Below, piece after piece: positions 25,338 through 33,504 of a DNA stretch of 64,000 nucleotides. Under the pieces are notes generated by a model. That model was not told where the DNA came from. It did not search any database and was given only the letters and a program-made list of their open reading frames with translations. A program made the translations under genes and the position numbers. How positions within the stretch are numbered: the stretch's first letter is position 1; each line of letters starts with the position of its first letter. Origin of the DNA: Treponema succinifaciens DSM 2489 (GTDB lineage Bacteria > Spirochaetota > Spirochaetia > Treponematales > Treponemataceae); assembly GCF_000195275.1 (NCBI RefSeq), contig NC_015385.1:1442501-1506500 (forward strand), in the 5' to 3' direction.

Positions 25338-25676
25338 ATGACAAGTAATTTAAAAAATCAAATCGACTCAAAGCCAGAAGAACTGAAATTTATAAAAACT
25401 TCAGAGTTGCCATTGGAAGGGCTTTCTGACCAGCAAAAAGTCGCCCTTAACAGAAGAGCAAACGCGCTGCTCAACGAAGGCAAAATTGAAATGGCAAAAA
25501 GGATTTTCATTACTACAGGATATTCAGACGGTCTTACAAGAATAGGAGACAATTATAACAAGGAAAACAAGTATTTAGACGCGCTGAAAATGTATCTGCT
25601 TGCCCACAACAAAAGAAAAAGCGAACCAATTATAGAAAAAATATCGCAGACTGTGTCTGTTATGCTAAAAAGTTAA
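25338..25676 (+). CDS. Small conserved-looking protein upstream of a TPR protein
   Basis: I do not recognise a named family. From the ATG at 25338 the product is 112 residues, hydrophilic and helical. A section at about residues 30-95 resembles a degenerate TPR pair (ALLNEGKIEMAKRIFITTGYSDGLTRIGDNYNKENKYLDALKMYLLAHN). The frame opens earlier at 25281, but that start sits on the -35 box, so it is not used. It is 12 bases upstream of the TPR protein and probably works with it or is regulated with it. Confidence 0.75.
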   Translation: MTSNLKNQIDSKPEELKFIKTSELPLEGLSDQQKVALNRRANALLNEGKIEMAKRIFITTGYSDGLTRIGDNYNKENKYLDALKMYLLAHNKRKSEPIIEKISQTVSVMLKS

Positions 25677-25688
25677 GAGAGGTAAAAA

Positions 25689-26834
25689 ATGGCTGATGAA
25701 TTGAAACCTGAGGAATTCAGTTTTTCCCAGACACAGGAATTCAACAAAACAGACGGTACCAACACAGCAATAAGCGAGCTTTCAAAAAAAGGCTATCAGT
25801 ATTTAAAGGACAACAGCACAAAAGAAGCAATAGAAGCATTCAACCAGATTCTTAATATAGAAGAAAACAACAATTACGCACTTGTGGGGCTTGGCGACAG
25901 CGAGCGAAAGCAATGCCACTTCAAGGAAGCGATTGAATATTACTCAAAATGCCTTTCCTGCCACCCAGGAAACAACTACGCTCTTTTTGGACTTGCGGAT
26001 TGCTACAAGGCAATAAATCAGTACAAAAAAGCCATAGAAATATGGGAGCAATATCTTGTCCATGACGACAGAAATATAACTGTTTTAACCAGAGTCGCCG
26101 ATGCCTATAGAAAAATCAGGGATTTTAAAAAGTCAAAAAATCTTTATTTAAAAGTCCTTGACATGGAAGAAAACAATGCCTATGCGCTTATTGGTTTGGG
26201 GCATCTTCACTATGATTTTAAAGAATATAAAGACGCGCTTTTCTACTGGACGCAGATGCTTGAAATGAATCCTTCGCACGTGGACATTAGAGTTCTTACT
26301 TCAATAGGAAACTGCCACAGAAAAATCAAGACATTCGAAAAAGGACTTCCCTACTTTGAAAAGGCTCTTGAACTTGACCCGAACAATTTTTACGCCTTAT
26401 TCGGAATCGCAGACTGCTACCGGGGAATGAACCAGCAGTTCCGCTCGATTGGATACTGGAATAAAATTCTTGAAATCGATCCGAAAAATAAAGTCATTTT
26501 GACACGCACCGGAGACGCATACAGAAACACAGGTGATTATTCCACAGCTGCAGAATATTACAACCGGGCAATGGATATCGATTTTGACATTTATGCCGCC
26601 TTGGGACTTGCGCTTATTTGCAAGGGAGAAGGAAAATTTGAAGAAGCGACAGACAGGCTTAATCAGCTTATAAGCGGAGATCCTAAAAACTACCGTCTTT
26701 ACATAGATCTTGCGGATTGCCACCTAAAAATGAACAATAAAAAAGAAGCCTTGGAAACTCTTCATTCTTTCCAAAAGCTTGGAATAAAAAATCAGGCAAT
26801 AAACGACTTCATAGACCAAATTCAAGAAAACTGA
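25689..26834 (+). CDS. Tetratricopeptide-repeat protein
   Basis: The 381-residue product is built almost entirely of TPR units from about residue 30 to 365. Repeated features are the spaced Ala, Gly, Tyr and Pro of helix pairs, for example YALVGLGDSERKQCHFKEAI and YALFGLADCYKAINQYKKAI. Nine or ten units are visible. It has no signal peptide or membrane segment, so it is probably a cytoplasmic scaffold. AGAGAGG lies just before the ATG. It is co-transcribed with the small gene upstream; rlmN follows 10 bases downstream. T. pallidum has similar TPR proteins, but no function is established. Confidence 0.9.
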   Translation: MADELKPEEFSFSQTQEFNKTDGTNTAISELSKKGYQYLKDNSTKEAIEAFNQILNIEENNNYALVGLGDSERKQCHFKEAIEYYSKCLSCHPGNNYALFGLADCYKAINQYKKAIEIWEQYLVHDDRNITVLTRVADAYRKIRDFKKSKNLYLKVLDMEENNAYALIGLGHLHYDFKEYKDALFYWTQMLEMNPSHVDIRVLTSIGNCHRKIKTFEKGLPYFEKALELDPNNFYALFGIADCYRGMNQQFRSIGYWNKILEIDPKNKVILTRTGDAYRNTGDYSTAAEYYNRAMDIDFDIYAALGLALICKGEGKFEEATDRLNQLISGDPKNYRLYIDLADCHLKMNNKKEALETLHSFQKLGIKNQAINDFIDQIQEN

Positions 26835-26844
26835 TTATATTTTT

Positions 26845-27873
26845 ATGGAAAAAAAAGTTTCACTTTCGGGGCTTTTCCCTGAAGAAATAGCAAAAGCAAT
26901 ACAATTGTCGCCGTTGTTCCGTGCAAAACAGATTTACGAATGGATTTCAAAAGGCGCGGAATCTTTTGAGCAGATGACAAATATCGACAAAACCACTCGA
27001 AAGTTTTTGGAAGAAAATGTCCTTTTGCGCTCTTCAAAAGTAACAGAAGTTTTAAAAGACCCGGACGGAACAATAAAACTTCAAATCTCCCTTTCAGACG
27101 GACTTGCAATAGAAACAGTCCTTTTAACAGACAAAGAAGGAAGAAAAACAGCCTGCGTAAGTTGTCAGGCGGGCTGCGCAATGGGCTGCGCTTTTTGCCA
27201 GACAGGACGGCTTGGACTCGGAAGAAATCTTACCGCCGGAGAAATTGTCGAAGAATTCTTTTTTATGGAAAAAGAAGCTGGAACCTTGGATAACATTGTT
27301 TTTATGGGAATGGGCGAACCTCTTCAAAACCTAGATGCAATAAGAAAAGCCGTGGCGATTTTAACAGATAAAAAAGGAAGAGGATTAAGCCCCAGAAGAA
27401 TCACGTTAAGCACTTGCGGACTTATAAGCGGAATCTACGAACTTGCGGAAAACGGACCTTTTGTGCGCCTTGCAATTTCCTTAACAACAGCCGACCCAGC
27501 TCTCCGAGAACAGCTTATGCCAGTTTCAAAAGGAAATCCATTACCTGAATTAAAAACGGCGATAAAATTTTATTCAGAAAAAACTGGAAAAAGAATTACA
27601 TTGGAAGCCGCCCTTCTTTCAGGACAAAACACAGGATTAGAAAGCGCAAAACGAATGGCTGAATTTGCCGCAGGGCTTGACGCATACATAAACCTCATTC
27701 CATGGAATCCAGTTCAAGGTTTACAATTTAAGACTCCTTCAAGGAAAGAATGCGAGGAATTTGTAAAAATTCTTCAGAATGCAAACCTTAAAGTAAACTT
27801 AAGAACTCGCAGAGGTGTAAAAATTGGCGGAGCATGCGGTCAATTAGGCCGTTCTGTGGCTTCAAGCATTTAA
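26845..27873 (+). CDS. rlmN: Dual-specificity RNA methyltransferase RlmN
   Basis: This 342-residue radical SAM enzyme has the CxxxCxxC cluster motif at residues 111-118 (CAMGCAFC) and the catalytic C-terminal cysteine in GGACGQLG (Cys331), which forms the methyl-carrying residue. Further family motifs are FMGMGEPLQN and RRITLSTCGL. It methylates A2503 of 23S rRNA at C2, and A37 of some tRNAs in other bacteria. The start ATG at 26845 has no strong ribosome-binding site but follows the TPR gene by 10 bases, so it may be translated by coupling. Confidence 0.95.
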   Translation: MEKKVSLSGLFPEEIAKAIQLSPLFRAKQIYEWISKGAESFEQMTNIDKTTRKFLEENVLLRSSKVTEVLKDPDGTIKLQISLSDGLAIETVLLTDKEGRKTACVSCQAGCAMGCAFCQTGRLGLGRNLTAGEIVEEFFFMEKEAGTLDNIVFMGMGEPLQNLDAIRKAVAILTDKKGRGLSPRRITLSTCGLISGIYELAENGPFVRLAISLTTADPALREQLMPVSKGNPLPELKTAIKFYSEKTGKRITLEAALLSGQNTGLESAKRMAEFAAGLDAYINLIPWNPVQGLQFKTPSRKECEEFVKILQNANLKVNLRTRRGVKIGGACGQLGRSVASSI

Positions 27874-27942
27874 ATTTGCTTGAAAAAAAATATAATCCCT
27901 ATTATAATAATTTTGTATTTAAAATTTTGCTAGGAGACAGAA

Positions 27943-28152
27943 ATGCAGAAAAAGATTTATGTTACAGGAATGGATGATGATGCTGCGGCAGCAAAAGTTG
28001 ATGCAGCAGTAAAAGCAGTCGCAGGTGTTACAAATGTAGTCTCTACAGCAGCAAAATGCCAAGTTTGCGTTGACTTTGACGAAGGAACAGCAGGAATTGA
28101 GGATGCAATAAATGCAGCAATCAATTCTACCGGCGTTATAGCTCTCGGCTAA
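27943..28152 (+). CDS. Small HMA-like fold protein without the CxxC metal site
   Basis: This 69-residue protein starts KIYVTGMDDDAAAAKVDAAVKAVAGVTNVVS and has the beta-alpha-beta-beta-alpha-beta rhythm of heavy-metal-associated domains. The usual GMxCxxC loop reads GMDDDAA, so the metal-binding cysteines are absent there. Two other cysteines occur at CQVC (about residues 45-48), on a strand. AGGAG precedes the ATG. The following dehydrogenase begins 6 bases after the stop. It may bind a different ligand or regulate its neighbour; function is unknown. Confidence 0.8.
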   Translation: MQKKIYVTGMDDDAAAAKVDAAVKAVAGVTNVVSTAAKCQVCVDFDEGTAGIEDAINAAINSTGVIALG

Positions 28153-28158
28153 TTTTAT

Positions 28159-29103
28159 ATGAAAATCACAGTTCTTGACGGCAATGCCTTGAATCCAGGC
28201 GATCTTTCCTGGTCGCCGCTAGAAAAATTCGGGCAAGTCGCAGTTTTTCCAAGGACAGAGGCTTCTCTAGTTGCAGAAAGAATTGGCGACAGTGATGCGA
28301 TTCTTTTAAACAAAATAAACATAACAGAAGAAATCCTTGATAAATGCCCGAAGCTAAAATACATCGGAGTTCAGGCAACAGGCTACAATGTAATCGACTT
28401 GGAAGCCTGCAAAAGGCACAATATCACCGTAACAAACGTGCCATCTTACAGCACAGCAGGCGTTGCGCAGCTTGTTTTCGCTTTTATAAGTGAATTTGCC
28501 TGCCATACACAGCTTCATTCAGACAGCGTAATGTCCGGCGAGTGGACAAACTGCCCGGATTTCTGCTATTGGAAAGTTCCGCTGATTGAACTTGAAGGAA
28601 AAACTCTCGGAATTTTTGGCTACGGAAGCATAGGCTCAAGAGTTGCAAGAATCGCTGAAGCCTACGGAATGAAAGTTATTGTCTGCACCAGAACTCCAAA
28701 GCCTGAAATAAAAAATCCAGTTGACATTTCTACTTTGTTCAATGAATCAGATTTTATTTCCCTTCACGCGCCTTTAACTGAAAAAACTAGAAATGTCGTA
28801 AACAAAACAACACTTTCTTTAATGAAGAAAACTGCATTTTTAATAAACACAGCCAGAGGTCCGCTTGTAAATGAAAAAGATGTAAGAGAATTTCTTGACA
28901 ACGGAAGAATTGCAGGCTATGCGGCAGATGTTGTAAGCAAAGAACCTATGAAAAAAGACAATCCTTTGCTTGGCGCAAAAAACTGCATTATAACTCCGCA
29001 TATCGCCTGGGCTGCCACAGAAACAAGGCAAAGGCTTTTGAATATCGTAATAGAAAACCTAAAATGCTTTATCATGGGAAAGCCGCAGAATGTTGTTTCG
29101 TAA
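28159..29103 (+). CDS. D-isomer-specific 2-hydroxyacid dehydrogenase
   Basis: This 314-residue NAD(P)-dependent enzyme has the nucleotide-binding GYGSIGSRVARIA (GxGxxG) at about residues 154-166, the catalytic Arg in NTARGPLVNE, a Glu in SKEPMKKDNPL and the His in TPHIAWA. The substrate family includes glycerate/hydroxypyruvate, lactate and phosphoglycerate; the GVQATGYNVIDLEACK and length best fit a glycerate dehydrogenase type. It is cytoplasmic. It lies 6 bases after the HMA-like gene and before leuC, which has its own promoter. Confidence 0.88.
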   Translation: MKITVLDGNALNPGDLSWSPLEKFGQVAVFPRTEASLVAERIGDSDAILLNKINITEEILDKCPKLKYIGVQATGYNVIDLEACKRHNITVTNVPSYSTAGVAQLVFAFISEFACHTQLHSDSVMSGEWTNCPDFCYWKVPLIELEGKTLGIFGYGSIGSRVARIAEAYGMKVIVCTRTPKPEIKNPVDISTLFNESDFISLHAPLTEKTRNVVNKTTLSLMKKTAFLINTARGPLVNEKDVREFLDNGRIAGYAADVVSKEPMKKDNPLLGAKNCIITPHIAWAATETRQRLLNIVIENLKCFIMGKPQNVVS

Positions 29104-29110
29104 AATCATA

Positions 29111-29139
29111 TTGACAATTTTATTTTTACTTAATAAACT
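29111..29139 (+). promoter_or_regulatory. Promoter of leuCD
   Basis: TTGACA at 29111-29116, a 17-base spacer and TAAACT at 29134-29139. TATACT at 29145-29150 is an alternative -10 with less suitable spacing. Confidence 0.5.
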
Positions 29140-29177
29140 TTAATTATACTAAAGTCTATTAATACAGAGGAATTTCT

Positions 29178-30464
29178 ATGGGAAAAACTATAGCACAGAA
29201 AATCTTTTCATCACATTTGGTTGAATCCCCTTTTGAAGGAACAAACATTCTTAAACTTGACAGAGTTTTCTGCCATGAAATCACAACGCCAATCGCAATC
29301 AACGACCTTGTTGAGCGGAATAAAGACAGAGTTTTTGACAGCACAAAAATCAAGGCAGTCATAGACCACGTAACTCCTGCAAAAGACAGCAAATGCGCAA
29401 TGCAGGAAAAAATTCTCCGCGACTGGGCAAAACGCAACAACATAAAAGATTTCTTTGACATCGGAGCAAACGGTGTCTGCCATGCAATTTTCCCGGAAAA
29501 AGGCTTTGTACGTCCTGGCTTCACGGTAATCATGGGAGACAGCCACACTTGCACACATGGAGCTTTCGGAGCATTTGCCGCTGGTGTAGGAACAACAGAC
29601 TTGGAAGTTGGAATATTGAAAGGCGTCTGTTCTTTCCGCGAACCAAAAGCTATAAAGTTTGTTTTAAATGGCAAGCTCAAAGACGGAGTTTATGCAAAGG
29701 ATGTAATTCTTTTCCTGATTGGCCAGATTGGAGTAAACGGAGCTACAAACTGCGTTGCGGAATTTACAGGTCCGATTGTTGACAATATGTCAATGGAAGA
29801 AAGAATGACAATTTGCAACATGGCAGTTGAAGCCGGCGCAACAAGCGGAATCTGTTTTCCTGACATGACAACAGTAGAATATCTTTGGCCATTTATCAAA
29901 GATGAATTCGAATCAAAAGAAGCAGCCCTTAAAGAATACAGCAAATGGATTGACGATGAAGATGCGGAATATGAAAAAGTTTACACATTCGACTTGTCAG
30001 ATCTTGAGCCTATATGTACAATTGAATACAAGCCTGACCAGATAAAAAAAGTTTCAGAAATGAAAGGAACAAAAGTTGATCAGGTTTATATCGGCTCATG
30101 CACAAACGGAAGAATCAGTGATCTCCGTGTAGCCGCAGAAATCTTAAAAGGACACAAAATCTCAGAAGGCGTGCGCGGAATCGTAAGTCCTGCAACTCCG
30201 CTCGTTTATAAAATGGCGCTCGAAGAAGGAATCATAAAGATTTTCATGGATGCTGGATTCTGCGTTACAAACCCGACTTGCGGAGCCTGTCTTGGAATGA
30301 GCAACGGAGTTCTTGCAGAAGGAGAAGTCTGCGCTTCTACAACAAACAGAAACTTCAACGGACGAATGGGAAAAGGCGGAATGGTTCATCTAATGAGTCC
30401 TGCTACAGCTGCGGCAACAGCTATTGCTGGAACAATCACTAATTCATGCTTTTTTAAAGGCTGA
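29178..30464 (+). CDS. leuC: 3-isopropylmalate dehydratase, large subunit (or related hydro-lyase)
   Basis: This 428-residue aconitase-superfamily protein has the cluster-ligand cysteines in YIGSCTNGRISDL and in NPTCGACLGM, and HTCTHGAFGAFAAGVGTTDLE near residue 118. Its length matches the short, archaeal/clostridial-type LeuC (HacA/DmdA group) rather than the ~470-residue E. coli LeuC. It would isomerise 2- and 3-isopropylmalate with LeuD in leucine synthesis. Homoaconitase or dimethylmalate dehydratase roles are also possible in this subgroup. leuA and leuB are not in the window. AGAGGAA lies before the ATG. Confidence 0.85.
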   Translation: MGKTIAQKIFSSHLVESPFEGTNILKLDRVFCHEITTPIAINDLVERNKDRVFDSTKIKAVIDHVTPAKDSKCAMQEKILRDWAKRNNIKDFFDIGANGVCHAIFPEKGFVRPGFTVIMGDSHTCTHGAFGAFAAGVGTTDLEVGILKGVCSFREPKAIKFVLNGKLKDGVYAKDVILFLIGQIGVNGATNCVAEFTGPIVDNMSMEERMTICNMAVEAGATSGICFPDMTTVEYLWPFIKDEFESKEAALKEYSKWIDDEDAEYEKVYTFDLSDLEPICTIEYKPDQIKKVSEMKGTKVDQVYIGSCTNGRISDLRVAAEILKGHKISEGVRGIVSPATPLVYKMALEEGIIKIFMDAGFCVTNPTCGACLGMSNGVLAEGEVCASTTNRNFNGRMGKGGMVHLMSPATAAATAIAGTITNSCFFKG

Positions 30465-30493
30465 AAAATAAATAAATAAAGACGAGGAACAAA

Positions 30494-31027
30494 ATGAAAC
30501 AGTTTGGTGGACAAGTTTTATTCTTGGATCGCTCAGATATTAATACTGACGAAATAATTCCTGCAAAGTATCTTACAGAAAATACAAAGCAGGCACTCCA
30601 GCCGTATCTTCTTGAGGATTTAAAGCTTGAAGGGTTCAATCCAAAGACAGACGTTCTGGGCAAAAAAGTCATCATTACACGTGAAAACTTTGGCTGCGGT
30701 TCTAGCCGTGAGCACGCTCCCTGGGCTTTGGAAGTAAACGGAATTTATTGTGTAATCGCAGTAAATTTTGCCCGCATTTTCCGCCAGAATATGTACAACT
30801 GCGGACTTCTTGCACTTGACATGAGCAAAAAAGACATAGATGATATGTTCAGAACATTTGCAGACAAAGACACAGAATGCAAAATCGAGCAAAAAGAAGA
30901 CGGCACTTGGAAAGTAAAACTTATTGCCGGCTCACTTTCAAAAAGCTACCCTTTCAAGCTTGAAGGATTTGAAAAAGCACTTGTTGAAAACGAAGGCTGG
31001 ATTGGATACGCTGACAAAAAGTATTAA
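30494..31027 (+). CDS. leuD: 3-isopropylmalate dehydratase, small subunit (or related hydro-lyase)
   Basis: The 177-residue protein shows the swivel-domain signature of the aconitase small subunit: LDRSDINTDEIIPAKYL (residues 12-28), then NFGCGSSREHAPWAL with the substrate-binding Ser and Arg, and FARIFRQNMYNCGLL. It pairs with the large subunit encoded 29 bases upstream. Length fits the same short LeuD/DmdB subgroup. GACGAGG lies before the ATG. A terminator follows at 31071. Confidence 0.87.
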   Translation: MKQFGGQVLFLDRSDINTDEIIPAKYLTENTKQALQPYLLEDLKLEGFNPKTDVLGKKVIITRENFGCGSSREHAPWALEVNGIYCVIAVNFARIFRQNMYNCGLLALDMSKKDIDDMFRTFADKDTECKIEQKEDGTWKVKLIAGSLSKSYPFKLEGFEKALVENEGWIGYADKKY

Positions 31028-31041
31028 TACCTACCTTAATC

Positions 31042-31067
31042 CCATTATCCGACTTGATCGGACAATC
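31042..31067 (+). repeat. REP-like palindrome (half element)
   Basis: CATTATCCGACTTGATCGG and its continuation match the half element at 60690-60715 and the reverse copy at 14602-14627. Confidence 0.55.
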
Positions 31068-31070
31068 TTC

Positions 31071-31099
31071 AAACTGCCTTGGTAAACGCCATGGCAGTT
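31071..31099 (+). terminator. Terminator of leuCD
   Basis: AAACTGCC...GG and CC...GGCAGTTT form the stem around a short loop, followed by nine or more T. Confidence 0.8.
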
Positions 31100-31208
31100 T
31101 TTTTTTACAAATTTTCTGTGTGCAAAACAAAGTCAATATAATAAAAGTACGATTTTCTATATTAAAAGCCTTAAAAATTCACAGTTTTTATAATAAATAA
31201 AATATTTA

Positions 31209-31237
31209 TTGACACACAAAAAAAGAAGCGATATATT
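31209..31237 (+). promoter_or_regulatory. Promoter of the TrmB-amylase locus
   Basis: Perfect TTGACA at 31209-31214, a 17-base spacer and TATATT at 31232-31237. Confidence 0.75.
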
Positions 31238-31270
31238 CTTTAGTAGTAAAACAGTTACTACTAAAGAATA
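31234..31270. promoter_or_regulatory. 16-bp-arm perfect palindrome, likely operator
   Basis: TATTCTTTAGTAGTAA (31234-31249) pairs exactly with 31255-31270 across five bases (AACAG). It overlaps the -10 box and the transcription start, and ends 16 bases before the regulator ATG at 31287. It is a good candidate operator for the TrmB-type regulator, although an mRNA hairpin is also possible. Confidence 0.75.
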
Positions 31271-31286
31271 CTTTTCAAGGAAAAAC

Positions 31287-32126
31287 ATGACAGACAAAAT
31301 CATAGACATACTAGGCAGTCTTGGTTTTTCAAAAATGGAATCGCTTGTCTACTGCGCGCTTGTTCCAGAAGAAAAAATGGGCGGTTATCAGATTGCAAAA
31401 AAACTGAATGCGCCCCGCCCTTCTGTTTATTCCGCGCTGGAAAATCTTTTAAAGAAAGAATGCATAACAAGCATTCCGGGTTCAACAGCAGAATATCAGG
31501 CAGTTCCGCCGGATATTTTAATTGACGAGATTTCAAAGAAGTATTCGGACAACGCCGCAAAAGCAAAAGAAATGCTAAAGGAATTGAAATCGCCGATTTC
31601 AACGCAGGAACGTTTTGTGAACATCGAAGGAAAAACTAAACTCATTTCTGTTGTAAACAAACTTATTTCAGCGGCAAAAAAAGAAATTGTGTTCAACTGC
31701 TCAATGCCGCTTGAATATTTTAAGGAAGCTCTTCTTTTGGCGGCAGAAAGTAAAGTGAGAATTGTTTTGTTCAGCTGGAAAAATCTTGACACTCTTGGAA
31801 TTCCGCTGGAATTTTTCTGCGGATTTGACGGAACAGACTGCTGCCCGGAACAAAGAATTCTTTTGGTTTCAGACATGGCGCACTGCATCGTAGGAAGCAA
31901 CGACCGGGCTGTTTTTTTTCCGCACAGACCGCACCACAAAATTCAAAAGCTTCCAGACGGAGAAAATGATTTTCTTGGAATGACAAGCGACAACAGGCTG
32001 ATTGTGAATCTTGTTTCAGAACATATTCACTTTGATATTTACTTACAAAAGCTAAGGAAAAAATTCAACCGCGATATTATTTCCAAGGACATTTGCATCG
32101 GAACCTTAATGGAGAAAGGAATCTAA
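31287..32126 (+). CDS. TrmB-type sugar-responsive transcriptional regulator
   Basis: The 279-residue product begins with a winged helix-turn-helix of the TrmB family (LGFSKMESLVYCALV, then IAKKLNAPRPSVYSALENLLKKECI). A C-terminal part (about 110-260) resembles the phospholipase D-like/TrmBL effector region. TrmB proteins regulate maltose, trehalose or other sugar genes, mostly in archaea, with bacterial relatives. I chose the ATG at 31287 with AAGGA upstream; the earlier frame from 31209 runs through the promoter. It is followed after 1 base by a MATE gene and then by amylase and glucosidase genes, so alpha-glucan use is the likely target. A large palindrome precedes it. Confidence 0.85.
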   Translation: MTDKIIDILGSLGFSKMESLVYCALVPEEKMGGYQIAKKLNAPRPSVYSALENLLKKECITSIPGSTAEYQAVPPDILIDEISKKYSDNAAKAKEMLKELKSPISTQERFVNIEGKTKLISVVNKLISAAKKEIVFNCSMPLEYFKEALLLAAESKVRIVLFSWKNLDTLGIPLEFFCGFDGTDCCPEQRILLVSDMAHCIVGSNDRAVFFPHRPHHKIQKLPDGENDFLGMTSDNRLIVNLVSEHIHFDIYLQKLRKKFNRDIISKDICIGTLMEKGI

Positions 32127-32127
32127 A

Positions 32128-33483
32128 ATGAAGACTGAAAACAAAACATTTTTGAACAATTTAATTTCAATAGCCGTTCCTATTTCATTGCAGAATTTAA
32201 TTCAGTCGTGCTTAGGAATGATTGACCAGATTATGATCGGGCAGCTAGGCTCAAAAACAGTTGCGGCAGTAAGCCTTGCAGGAAGACCTTGCTTCGTAAT
32301 GCTTTTTGCACTAGGAGGAATCGCAGCCGCAAGCTCAATTTTCGCCGCGCAATATGAAGGAGCAAAAGATTCAAGCAAACACGCAAATGTAATGAGAGCC
32401 TCAGTTTTCGCAGCATTGGCAGTCGCGCTTGTGTTTTTTATTTTTTCACTTTTCACACCTGAACTAGTTCTTTCATTTTTTACAAAAGACACAGAAGTTA
32501 TTTCAATCGGAAAAAATTACTTAATGATAAATTCTTTAAGTTACTTTGCGCTTGCAATCATAAGCTGCTGTTCGGCAATGCTAAGAAGCACAGGATTTGC
32601 AAAAACTCCGCTGGTAACGGGATTTATTTCTGTCGCAATAAACACGATTCTCAATGCAATCATGATTTTTGGACTTTTAGGATTTCCGGCGCTTGGTTCA
32701 GACGGCGCTGCAATTGCAACTGTAATTTCAATATTTGTTCAATGTGTAATCCTCATTGTTTTTATGATAAAGAAAAATCATCCTGCGAACATGAAAGCTG
32801 TTCTTTTGTGCAAAAACGACTTTTCATTTCTAAAGATATTTTTTATAACTGCTCTTCCAGCAATAGGAAATGAGCTTTTATGGGCATTGGGAGACGCAGG
32901 CTACAGCGCGATATACGGACACATGGGAACAGCCGAGCTTGCGGCAGTTACGTTAACTTTTCCTATGCAAGGGTTAACAATTGGATTCTTCAGCGGACTT
33001 TCTGCAGCCACAGGAATTCTTATAGGAAACGAGCTTGGATCTAATAACTTTGACAAAGGCTATAGGCTCGCCTGGAAGTTTATAAAAATCTGCGTTTCAG
33101 GTTGCGCCGTAATCGGAATTTTTATTTTTATATTCGCTCCAATATACATAGACTTTTACAATGTTGAGCCTCAGGTCCGTGAATATGCAAAACATCTTTT
33201 ATGGATATTCGCATTCTATTTATGGATAAAAGTCTGCAACATGATAATAGGCAATGGAATTCTTAGAAGCGGCGGAAAAACAAAATTTACTTTGTTCCTG
33301 GATGTCTTGGGAACTTACGGAATCGGACTTCCGCTTGGACTTTTGGGCGCGCTGGTCTTCAAGTTTGAAATCACAAAAGTTTATGCGCTTCTTTCCGTTG
33401 AAGAAATCGCAAGGCTTGTAATTGGAGCAGCAAGAGTTAAAAGCAGAAAATGGATAGACAATATTACACATAAAAATAATTAG
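32128..33483 (+). CDS. MATE-family efflux transporter
   Basis: This 451-residue protein has twelve predicted membrane segments in two similar halves, with MATE features such as PISLQNLIQSCLGMIDQIMIGQLG near the N-terminus and LTFPMQGLTIGFFSGLSAATGILIGNELG in the second half. These transporters export organic cations, drugs or metabolites using Na+ or H+ gradients. The gene starts one base after the regulator stop, so the two are co-transcribed. The C-terminus is followed by the amylase gene with its own ribosome-binding site. The exported molecule is unknown; a link to sugar metabolism is from position only. Confidence 0.9.
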   Translation: MKTENKTFLNNLISIAVPISLQNLIQSCLGMIDQIMIGQLGSKTVAAVSLAGRPCFVMLFALGGIAAASSIFAAQYEGAKDSSKHANVMRASVFAALAVALVFFIFSLFTPELVLSFFTKDTEVISIGKNYLMINSLSYFALAIISCCSAMLRSTGFAKTPLVTGFISVAINTILNAIMIFGLLGFPALGSDGAAIATVISIFVQCVILIVFMIKKNHPANMKAVLLCKNDFSFLKIFFITALPAIGNELLWALGDAGYSAIYGHMGTAELAAVTLTFPMQGLTIGFFSGLSAATGILIGNELGSNNFDKGYRLAWKFIKICVSGCAVIGIFIFIFAPIYIDFYNVEPQVREYAKHLLWIFAFYLWIKVCNMIIGNGILRSGGKTKFTLFLDVLGTYGIGLPLGLLGALVFKFEITKVYALLSVEEIARLVIGAARVKSRKWIDNITHKNN

Positions 33484-33504
33484 GCAGTCAAAATGGAGGA
33501 AAAG

